64,000 nt of DNA from Notamacropus eugenii (taxonomy: Eukaryota; Chordata; Mammalia; Diprotodontia; Macropodidae), in NCBI RefSeq assembly GCF_028372415.1, contig NC_092872.1, forward strand, positions 10,608,001-10,672,000. Direction: 5' to 3'. The notes beneath the pieces were generated by a model, which made no database searches, was not told the DNA's origin, and saw only the letters and a program-made list of their open reading frames with translations. The number at the start of each line of letters is the position of its first letter. The first letter of the stretch is position 1. Made by a program: the position numbers and the translations under genes. Below are positions 56,770-64,000 of the stretch, piece by piece.

Positions 56770-57735
56770 CTATGCGTGACCGCTCTCCAGGCCGCTGTCC
56801 TTGGCCTGGGACCCGATGTCGGCGTTGAGCGTAGCCTTGGCCTCTCGACCCTCCGAAGGCCTGGGGTTGCCAGGTCTGCGATGTTGGTAACTGAAGTGGC
56901 GGCGGAACCGGCGCTGGGGCGACTGCTGGCTCCGGATTCTCTTGCCCTTGTGGTTCTCCTTCTCGTCCTCCGGCCCCTCGGCGCGCAGAGTGGGGCCCCA
57001 GCGGCCGGTCCCAGCCCCACGCAGGGGAGGCCTCCCTTCTCGGAAGCCGCCGCGTCGAGCCACGCGGCTCTGCTCCCCGCCGCCCGCCAGCTCCGTGTCG
57101 GCGCCGTCCGCCGGACCTCGTCTCAAGGTCAGAGCCACGTACTGCGCCCGACGGGCGAAGTGGAGCGGGTAGGCCGGCCGGCGGGGGCCGCAGCTCTTCC
57201 ACGCCTCGTGCTCGCCGGCGGGCGCAGCGCCCTCGACGGGCTTCTCGGGGCCCTCGGCTCTCGGGCAGCCGGGCCGGCTCCTGCGGGGCGCCTGCGGCGG
57301 CGGCCCGCTGCTGCGGGCTGGACAGCGCCGGTACTCGCTGCGGTCGGCCGCGTACTTGCTGCCCTGCACCGGGGCGCCCCCGGGCCCGGTGACATTGGCC
57401 GCCTCCACGCCCTTCTCGCCTTCCACCACGTCAAACTCCACGGGCTCGCCATCCCCGACGCTGCGGAGGTACTTGCGCGGGTTGTTCTTCTTGATGGCCG
57501 TCTGGTGGACGAAGACGTCTTCCTTGGTGTCGTCCCGGTTGATGAAACCGTAACCGTTCCTCACATTGAACCATTTCACCGTCCCCCAGACCTTGGTGGC
57601 CAGCACTTTCTTCTCTCCGGACGGAACCAGGGTGGGAGCGGCCTCGACCCCTTTGCTTTCAGAGCCAACCAGGGGACCCTCGGGGCGAGGTTGGGCCCCC
57701 GCGGTGACCGCAGCGGGACAAGGGGCACTCTTCAT
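56770..57735 (-). CDS. Intronless Y-box-binding protein (YBX1-like retrogene), intact
   Basis: Y-box proteins bind single-stranded nucleic acids and package or regulate mRNA, mostly in the cytoplasm. The 321-residue frame starts at ATG 57735 (G at -3) and ends in TAG. Upstream the same frame is open but has no ATG. Residues about 45-118 form a complete cold-shock domain: [15 protein letters not shown] with RNP1 at 60-65, VFVHQT (RNP2) at 74-79, then [14 protein letters not shown]. The aromatic RNA contacts W55, F64, F75 and H77 are kept, as is the serine (92) equivalent to the known YB-1 phosphosite. [10 protein letters not shown] (123-132) and [14 protein letters not shown] (270-283) point to YBX1 rather than YBX2 or YBX3. 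The basic/acidic C-terminal tail is present but diverged and poorer in tyrosine. Parental genes have several introns; none is here, so it is a retrocopy. Expression is unknown. Confidence 0.88.
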   Translation of the reverse strand: MKSAPCPAAVTAGAQPRPEGPLVGSESKGVEAAPTLVPSGEKKVLATKVWGTVKWFNVRNGYGFINRDDTKEDVFVHQTAIKKNNPRKYLRSVGDGEPVEFDVVEGEKGVEAANVTGPGGAPVQGSKYAADRSEYRRCPARSSGPPPQAPRRSRPGCPRAEGPEKPVEGAAPAGEHEAWKSCGPRRPAYPLHFARRAQYVALTLRRGPADGADTELAGGGEQSRVARRGGFREGRPPLRGAGTGRWGPTLRAEGPEDEKENHKGKRIRSQQSPQRRFRRHFSYQHRRPGNPRPSEGREAKATLNADIGSQAKDSGLESGHA

Positions 57736-57905
57736 CTCCGGAGCCCCCAGCCACTCCTGCTCCTTTCTCCACCCCCACCCGGCCCCCCACCCCAACCGTG
57801 GCCCAGTCGTCTGGTGGGGGGGACGGCCGCCAAGGCCGCGAGGCTTCCCCGGGGTCGTTCTCTCCCACACCCACCACACCTAATCCCCGCTCAGCAACCT
57901 GACAT
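56780..57905. promoter_or_regulatory. CpG island covering the Y-box gene
   Basis: Dense CG dinucleotides and high GC across the coding region contrast sharply with AT-rich flanks. High GC is why several other frames are also open on both strands here. Confidence 0.8.
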
Positions 57906-57936
57906 CTCTGAGGGGCTAGGAAGGCAAGGAGCTGGG

Positions 57937-57943
57937 TTTTATA
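57937..57943 (-). promoter_or_regulatory. TATA box for the Y-box gene
   Basis: The gene strand reads CCCTATAAAACCC, a near-consensus TATA box in a GC-rich setting. It lies about 200 nt upstream of the ATG and predicts a start near 57905-57913, giving a 5' UTR of about 170-180 nt without an upstream ATG in the coding frame. Confidence 0.65.
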
Positions 57944-57995
57944 GGGGCCGCTAGCCAACGGGCAAGACGCTCTCAAGGCTGAGAGTTAGGCTGGT

Positions 57996-58007
57996 AGGGA
58001 TTGGCCG
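57996..58007 (-). promoter_or_regulatory. CCAAT/Y-box element
   Basis: The plus strand reads GGGATTGGCCGG; the gene strand has CCAAT at 58004-58000. It matches 8 of 12 positions of the Y-box consensus CTGATTGGCCAA and sits about 60 bp upstream of the TATA box, a normal distance for an NF-Y/Y-box site. Confidence 0.5.
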
Positions 58008-58370
58008 GCCCAAAGGTAGGTCACAATGGTGGGCATCTGTCCCTCTTGGACCCAGGGAAAGGGGGAGGGGACGTAGAATTCCCTTGGCAGAGTGAGGAGA
58101 TGCAACTCGGAATCCTAAAGCTCATCGGTTACGATTCTCCTACTAGCTTGACTCTGAAACTGGCCAAGGATCTTGCTCAATCACTGGGTAAAATGGACAC
58201 GAAGAACGAGTCTCCCTTAAATTTAGGAAGAGGAGGCAGGGGAAAGGAGCTTGATCAGAGTTGGGCTTTGCTTTCCTTGACACTCACATGGTATGAAGAA
58301 ATGAGCCTTCCTTTAGTGTTGGTGTGAATCATAGGTATAAATGCGTAGTACTGTTGTTGGGTGTTTTGTG
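58008..58370. other. Upstream flank of the Y-box gene
   Basis: No repeat or gene was recognised. GC content drops away from the CpG island. Confidence 0.4.
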
Positions 58371-58374
58371 GATT

Positions 58375-58592
58375 GTTCGGTTGTTTTCAGTCACGTCCAA
58401 CTCTTCATGATCCCCTTTGGAGTTTTCTTGGCAAAGGAACTGGACAGGTTTGCCATTTCTTTCTCCAGCTCGCTTTAAAGATGAGGAAACTGAGGCAAAC
58501 AGGGTCAAACTACTTGCCCAGGGTCTCACAGCTAGTAGATGTCTGAGGCTAGGTTTGAATTCAGGTCTTCCTGACTCTGGTGCTCAACTAGC
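58375..58592 (-). mobile_element. Core-SINE with RTE-type 3' tail
   Basis: On the plus strand, 'TTTTCAGTCACGTCCAACTCTTC' and 'TCTTGGCAAAGGAACTGG...TTTGCCATTTC' lead into 'GATGAGGAAACTGAGGCAAAC' and 'TTCAGGTCTTCCTGACTCTGG'. Reversed, this is a MIR/core SINE head with a tail ending like the RTE at 52480-52505 (GAAGAGT..GACATGACTG). The shared 3' end suggests RTE-driven mobilisation. Confidence 0.75.
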
Positions 58593-58596
58593 CTTG

Positions 58597-59095
58597 TTGG
58601 GTATTAGTACACCTTATAAGATTCACAGCAGGAAACCCCTTAGAAACAATCTAATCCGATGGTTCTTAAACTTTTTTAGTCTCAGGACCCCTTTACATCT
58701 TAAAAATTATGACAGACTATCCTGCAAGAACTTCCTTTATGCAAGTTATATCTATCCATATTGATCATATTAGGAAATGAAAACATCTTAATATTATTAT
58801 GAAAACAGTTTTGACCTTATGGACTTTCTGAAAGGATATCATTATTGGGTATAAACTTTATTGGACTCAGAGCTGGAAAAACCTTAGAAATAATCTAATT
58901 TGGTGATTCTTAAACTTTTTTGGTCTCAGGACCCCTTTGCACTCTTTAAAAATTATTACAGACCATCCCACAAAAGGGCTCTTATTTATGTGGATTATGT
59001 CTCTCCATATAGATCATATTAGCAAATGAAAACATGTTAGTATGATTGTGAAAATAGTTTTGACCTCATGGACTCTCTTGAAAGGGTCTCAGAAA
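58597..59095 (+). repeat. Tandem duplication, period about 248 bp
   Basis: Copies 58597-58844 and 58845-59095 both contain 'TTGGGTAT', 'CTTAGAAA.AATCTAAT', 'GGTCTCAGGACCCCTTT'-type sequence, 'TCTCCATAT.GATCATATTAG' and 'AAATGAAAACAT'. I estimate roughly 80% identity by eye. The unit looks like a DNA-transposon-derived repeat. Confidence 0.8.
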
Positions 59096-59109
59096 TCTCC
59101 AGATATAAC

Positions 59110-59230
59110 ATGTTGAGAACCACAGATCTAGTCCCAATTTCATTTTATAGAAAAGGAAACAGACTGAGAGAAATTATTTAATTTACCTATGGTCACACAA
59201 GTAGTAAGGAGCAGAGGCTGGGACCTAATG
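59110..59230 (-). repeat. MIR fragment
   Basis: 'CATTTTATAGAAAAGGAAACAGACTGAG...GGTCACACAAGTAGTAAGG' is reversed MIR. Confidence 0.6.
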
Positions 59231-59412
59231 ATATATTTTTAAAAATTTAATTCACTTTTTTTTCCTTGCCACACTTCTACAACTTATCATTCAGTCAACA
59301 TGCATTTAATAAGCACCCAGTGTGTGCCAGGTGCTGTGCTAAGGGCTTGGGAAACAAAAACAAACCCCTTTTTCCCTCCAGGAGTTTATATTGTGATGGG
59401 AGACACAATATA

Positions 59413-59500
59413 TGTATATATATGAGTATATGTATGTGTATGTGTATATACATACATGTACATGCATATATATGTGTGTATAGGTGTACATAGAATGTAT
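59413..59500 (+). repeat. TATG/TACA-rich microsatellite
   Basis: Interrupted TATATG, GTATATAC and TACATG units between the two L2 copies. Confidence 0.9.
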
Positions 59501-59505
59501 GTAGT

Positions 59506-60600
59506 AGGATCTTCATTCAGGTCACACCTACTAACACCTGTGGGTACCTCAAGGTTCAGTCTGGACCCTCTTCTCCCTCTATACTTGGTGATTTCGTCAG
59601 CTCCCATGGATTTAATTACCATCTCCATGCTGATCATTCTCAAATCTACTCATCCTGCCCCAACCTCTCTGCTCTCCTCCAATCCCACATCTTTAACTGC
59701 CTTGAAACTGACTGTCAGTAGACATCTAAAACTCAACATGTCTAAAACAGAACTAATTATTTTTCTACCTAAACTCTCCCCACTTCTAAACTTTCCTATT
59801 GCTGTGGCCATCCTCCCAGTCCCTAGGCTCACATCCTCAACTCCTCACTCTCTGTCACCCCCACCTCCCCATATCCAAGCAGTTGCCAAGGCCTGTCAAT
59901 TATATCTTTGAAGCATCCTTCAAGTACACCTTCTTCTCTCCTCTGACATTACCACCATCATGGCACAAAGTCTCATCACTGGACACTTGGACTATTGCAA
60001 TAGTCTGCTTGTAGGTCTGCCTGACTCAAGTCTTTCCTCATTCCAATTCATTTTCTGTTCAGCCACCAAAGGGACTTTCCTAAAACAGAGGTCTGACCAT
60101 GTCATACTACTACTCAATAAACTCCAGTGGTTCCCTATCACCTCCAGAAGTTTGACTTTAAAAGCTTCATAACTTACTCACACCACCCCCAGACACATTT
60201 CCAGTCTTCTTACACCTTATACCCCACCATGTAAAGTACTCTCTTGATTCAGACTTTCCATCTCTCAACTCCAGGCATTTTCTCGGTCTGTCCTTCGCAT
60301 CTGGAATGGTCTCCCTTCTTGCTTCCCTAGCTTCAAGTCCCAGCTAAAATCTTACCTTCTAAAGGAAGCCTTTCCCAGTGTTAATTCTAGTGCCTTCTCT
60401 CTGTTAATTATTTCCTACTGATGCTGTAGACAGCTTGTTTGTATGTATTTATTTGCATATTGTTTCCCTCAGTAGATCGTGAGCTCCTTGAGGCAGGAAC
60501 GGTCTTCTGCCTGTTTTTGTATCCCGAGCACCTAGCACAATGCCTGAAAGTTAGTAGGAACTCAACAAATGCTTACCGACTGACTGACAAGATGATGAAT
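59506..60600 (+). mobile_element. L2 LINE, plus strand, RT C-terminus to 3' end
   Basis: The RT remnant 'HADHSQIYSSCP' (near 59625-59660) corresponds to the catalytic block, with the second Asp lost. It continues through 'CTTGGACTATTGCAATAGTCTGC', 'CATGTCATACTACTACTC' and 'GGAAGCCTTTCCCAGTGTTAATTC'. The standard tail follows: 'AGATCGTGAGCTCCTTGAGG', 'CACAATGCCTGAAAGTTAG', then TGACTGACTGAC. Confidence 0.88.
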
Positions 60601-61379
60601 AAATGAAATGCAACATTACCATAGAGGAAAAGTGCCCTTGAGGTGAGAATGGGAGAGGGGGACTAGGAAAGGTTTCTCCAGAAGGTGGTATTGAGCTGAG
60701 TTTTAAGGAAATGAGAGATTCCAGGAGACTTTGTGGTGAGGAAGGAGGGTATTATTCCAGGCATGGGGGACAACAGTGCAAAGGCACAGAGGCAGGAGAC
60801 TGAACATCATCAAGGAAGCCATCTTTAATATATCTGGACCACAGATACTGTGGAAGGATGAAATATATAAGTATATTGGAAAGGTAGAAATGTGCCAGGT
60901 TGTAAAGAGTTAAAATGCCAATCAGAGGACTGTGTGTTTGGTACTAGAATCAACAGGGAGTCACTGGAGTTTACTGAATAAATGGAATGACATAACTAGA
61001 CCTGTATTCTAGGAAAATTCACATCAATAGCTGATGGTTTGGAGAAAGGAGAAAGCAGAGAGGCCAATTAGTAACTTATTGAAATAGTACAAGTGAGAGG
61101 TGATATGAGCCTGAATCAACTCAGGGAGCAGATGTAGGAGTAGAGTAGAAGGGCACTTATCAAAGAGCTGTTGTAAAGTTAGAAATGACAAGACTTGGCA
61201 GCTTACTGAACAGCGTAAGCAATAGCTACAAGAGAAGAATCCAGGATGAAACCAAAATGGCGAAGCTGAGTGATTAGAAAGATGGTGGTGGTGCCGTGGA
61301 CAGTAATAGAGAAGTCCTGAAGATGAGTGGTTTTATAGCAGGGAAAAATGTGATCTGTTTTGGAAACATTGAATATGAG

Positions 61380-61700
61380 ATCCTCAGTGAAACTCAGAGA
61401 GCAGAAGGGACATGTCCGAAGTCATATGGTGTGTTAGTGGCAAAGCTGAGATTCGAATTAGATCGTCTGCTTCCAGTGTCCTTTCCATCTCACAATGTTG
61501 CCTCCTTTAGACAAAGGCCAGGGAAGAGGGTTATAAGATCAGAGACATAGAGCAAAAAGGAGTCTTATAGGCTCATCTGCTAGTCCAACCCTCCCATTTT
61601 TACAGATAAGAAAACTGAGGTCCTCAAGAAGCTGGATTTTTCTGTGGTCACACAGATAGTAAATTGCAGAGCTGGAATATGATCCCAAGTTCTCTGACAG
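61380..61700 (-). repeat. Two MIR fragments
   Basis: 61380-61505 ('GAAGTCATATGGTGTGTTAGTGGCAAAGCTGAGATTCG') and 61555-61700 ('CATTTTTACAGATAAGAAAACTGAGG', 'GGTCACACAGATAGTAAATTG') are reversed MIR cores. Confidence 0.7.
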
Positions 61701-61994
61701 TATATCCTTTTTCTCCTGTATGCAAGATCTCTCTGTCATATGTCTCCACAGTAGAGCCATATAATCTGTGGACTAACTGGGGACAGTAGGCACAGGAAGC
61801 TTGGTGCCCCCTGCTCCTCGGTCCTCTTTCCTTCTTTGAGCCCAGGTTCATCTGGTTCTTCTACTGTAGGCCTGCATAACATACAGCCCGTGGGCCACTT
61901 GCAACCCACCAAAGGATTTCGGGCAGGTGTCACGTGACCCAAAGTAACCAAATGTCATTTGTCTGTCTCCAGACAAGTTTATTGAATTTTGGAT

Positions 61995-62235
61995 TCAAGA
62001 AAATCTGAGTTTAGATCCCACCTTAGGCACTTACTGCCACATGGTTCTGGGCAAATCACTCAACCTGTTGGCCTCAATTTTTCCAAATCTATGACATAAT
62101 TATCTACCTCACAGGGTAGTTGTGAGGATCAAATGAGATAATATATGTACATTGTCTTGTAAACCTTAAAGTGCTATATGAGTGCTAGATATTATTATTA
62201 ATTATTAATTACTATTATTAACTAATATTAGTGGT
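61995..62235 (+). repeat. MIR, nearly full length
   Basis: 'TGAGTTTAGATCCCACC', 'GGCAAATCACTCAACC', 'GTTGTGAGGATCAAATGAG', 'AAAGTGCTATATGAGTGCTAG', then a (TAT)n end. Confidence 0.85.
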
Positions 62236-62574
62236 TGGACTCAGCCCCTGGGAGCATACCTACCACAAGGATGAGGACTCATGGGGCAAATGTGAAGCTG
62301 GAAAGGAACTGAGGGATCATCAGATCTCATATTTCCCAACAGCTAATCCAGGAACTAGGGCTAGTCTGCAAAGAAAGAAGTCCACGAAGCCTTAACTACC
62401 AAAAGTCCTTCCTTCTCAAAAGCATCATGCTGACAAAATGAACCTGCCTCCGCCTCCTTTTCCTTCTTGTCTCTCATACCTAGAAACCTGAGCCTCTAAC
62501 GGTCACACTCTTGAGAATATGAAAGGCAGAGGGGTCCATGGTAGAACTTGGAGAGATGGAATCTCAAGAGGGAA

Positions 62575-62700
62575 ACATTGCTCTAGTCCATTCTCGCTTT
62601 ACAAAAGGGGAAGGTGAGACCTGAAGAGAGAAAGGCCCAGGTCTAGGGTCATCCAGCATGTTAGTGGCAGAATGAGAAACTAGACCACAGGAGTCCGGAC
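62575..62700 (-). repeat. MIR fragment
   Basis: 'CTCGCTTTACAAAAGGGGAAGGTGAGACC...GTCATCCAGCATGTTAGTGG' is reversed MIR. Confidence 0.65.
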
Positions 62701-62799
62701 CACTCCATGTCCTTTTCTCTTTATGGCAGCAATATAAGGTAACATAGCTAGCACTAACTGGTCTTGGGAGGGTCAGGGAGTCAGGAGTAATTAAGGTCT

Positions 62800-62970
62800 A
62801 GATTCTGACCATACTACTAGCTCGCTGTGTGACCTTACTTGGCCTCTGTTAGCCTCAGTTACCTTATCTGTAAAATTCCCATCATCATAGGAGGTGGATA
62901 TGCCTCCTGGGTGGTTGTTATGAGGCACACACTTTATGTGCCTTCTAGTGTGAGCTATTATTATTACAAT
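62800..62970 (+). repeat. MIR
   Basis: 'GATTCTGACCATACTACTAGC', 'CTGTGTGACCTTACTTGG', 'TACCTTATCTGTAAAATTCC', then (ATT)n. Confidence 0.75.
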
Positions 62971-63720
62971 GGCTGCAGAATAAACCGGGCAAGCTCTGAA
63001 AGGCCCAGCCCCTTCCTCCTTTTTCCAGTTGTCTACCAGGGGAAACACTGAGAATGCATGGGGATGGGCTATTTTGAGATGAGCTCATGGTCCAGGGAGG
63101 ATGTCTGGGAGGAGGCCTGGTGGAGCTGGGAGGGTGGGGTGCTGTGGGAACTCTCCTTTCAGCCTCCTCCCGCCTGACCCTGCCCAGGATTTGGCGGGAC
63201 ATAGCTGTGTGGGACTGACAGAATCGTAAAGGGGCCTGTCAGCTCTACGTTGGAAGGGTGAACTCCACCCAGAGAAAGAGGAAGGAGCAAGGGAGGCCCT
63301 GGGGCAGACAAGGAAAGGCCAAGTCCCTGGGACATTTCCCACTAACCCAAGAAACCTTGGCTTCAGCCAGATCAAGGAGGCCAGGGGACCATGTGCTGGG
63401 GACTGGTTGACCCCAGAACCAAGTGGCCACATTGTAAACTTTTGCTCCTCTTTCTCCCTTTGAGATGGGGTCCACAGGGGCTCCCCCCATGACAACCTCC
63501 ACTCAGTTCAATTCAGGATGGCTTTACCAAGGTTCCACTTTGTGTACAAGCTGGTAATAGGTTCCACAAGAATGAGATCCAGTCCCTAACCCTGGGGACC
63601 CCTCAGGTGAGTAGGGGGAGACAAGATTCCATAAGTAACATCACTAAAGGTCTAAGCTTAGGCTGTGTGATTCAGAAAGTGACTTCTGTAGAAGGTCAAC
63701 ACATGGAAAGTTTAGTTGGG
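62971..63720. other. Unique stretch, moderately GC-rich
   Basis: Open frames on the minus strand (up to 136 codons, 63495-63085) are not recognisable. No repeat was seen. Confidence 0.4.
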
Positions 63721-63724
63721 GTTG

Positions 63725-64000
63725 GGATAGTATAGTCAGTCAGTCAGTGATGTACCAGGCACTGTGCTAAGCACTGGAGATACAAAGAAAGACAAAAGAC
63801 CATCCCTATCCTCGAGGAGAATATGATCTAAAGAGGAGACAACATGCAGACAACTATGTACAAACAAGCCATAGACAGAAAAAATTAGAGATAATCAGTA
63901 GAGGGAAGACACTAACACCAACCAGGATCAGTACAGGAAGATTCTTGGAAGAGGTGGGCACAAAATGAGACCCTGGAAAGCCATGGCAATTTATATATGC
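63725..64000 (-). repeat. L2 3' end, minus strand, runs off the window
   Basis: 'CAGTCAGTCAGTGATG...CAGGCACTGTGCTAAGCACTGG...GACAACTATGTACAAACAAGCC' is a reversed L2 3' end, cut by the window edge. Confidence 0.85.

Larger units (their letters stand above)
59280..61378 (-). mobile_element. L2 LINE, minus strand, split
   Basis: Reversed L2 3' end at 59280-59412 ('TTTAATAAGCACCCAGTGTGTGCCAGG', 'CCAGGAGTTTATATTGTGATGGG'). It continues after the inserted plus-strand L2 at 60610-61378 ('GGAAAGGTTTCTCCAGAAGG', 'GGAGTCACTGGAGTTTACTG', 'GGTGGTGCCGTGGACAGTAATAG'). No open frame survives. Confidence 0.75.

Noticed and set aside
57736-57879. 48-codon N-terminal extension of the Y-box frame
   Set aside because: It would need a GTG start; the first ATG in frame is 57735, with a good context.
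56734-57954. 406-codon plus-strand open frame antisense to the Y-box gene
   Set aside because: It lacks an ATG at its start and follows from the high GC content and codon pattern of the gene on the other strand. The translation resembles no protein.

Overview
The window looks like a mammalian nuclear genome segment, most likely a marsupial. The evidence is the repeat repertoire: tRNA-headed SINEs with the 'CAGCTAGGTGG...GAGTTCAAATC...ATCTGGTCACTGGA' architecture, ORF1-only half-LINE (HAL1) elements, BovB-like RTE LINEs, many L2 and MIR copies, and L1 elements whose 5' ends carry the GGAGCCAAGATGGCGG motif. No bacterial-style operon, CRISPR array or viral genome was seen. I could not settle the species, or whether it is an American or Australian marsupial.

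The only convincing protein-coding locus is an intronless Y-box-binding-protein gene on the minus strand (57735-56770). It resembles a YBX1 retrocopy. It has an intact 321-codon frame, a complete cold-shock domain, a CpG-rich body, a TATA box about 200 bp upstream of its ATG, a CCAAT box further upstream and a polyadenylation signal about 490 bp after the stop. No exons of a multi-exon gene could be recognised.

Layout. 1-5 kb: mostly unique DNA, then a decayed L2 carrying a SINE. 5-9.9 kb: unique DNA with MIR, SINE and L2 tails. 9.9-12.9 kb: an unusual block with two inverted-repeat pairs and an L2 split by an unclassified insertion. 13-18 kb: unique DNA, MIRs and a 24-bp-period minisatellite (16.8-17.1 kb). 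18.5-21.4 kb: a minus-strand HAL1 inserted into a MIR and itself hit by a SINE. 22-26.7 kb: microsatellites and an RTE fragment. 27.2-31 kb: a plus-strand HAL1 abutting a minus-strand L1 tail. 31.7-35.8 kb: the same 24-bp minisatellite family again (inverted at 31.7 kb, a short direct array at 35.7 kb), with CT/CA-rich simple DNA and a hAT-like MITE. 36-42.9 kb: mostly unique DNA, plus a 7SL RNA pseudogene (39.4-39.6 kb) and an L1 3' end. 43.2-48.3 kb: an old minus-strand L1, then a nearly intact HAL1 with perfect 14-bp target-site duplications and a local 130-bp tandem duplication of its 3' end. 48.5-54 kb: SINE, L2, a long decayed RTE and an L1 that has lost ORF1. 56.2-58 kb: the Y-box gene. 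58-64 kb: a SINE with an RTE-type tail, a 248-bp tandem duplication, an L2 nested in an opposite-strand L2, MIRs and another L2 leaving the window.

The elements probably interact as parasites do. The autonomous L1, RTE and L2 copies seen here are all decayed, but they represent the machinery likely to have mobilised HAL1, the SINEs, the 7SL copy and the Y-box retrocopy. All coordinates of decayed repeats are approximate, and family names rest on recognition by eye rather than on a database search.
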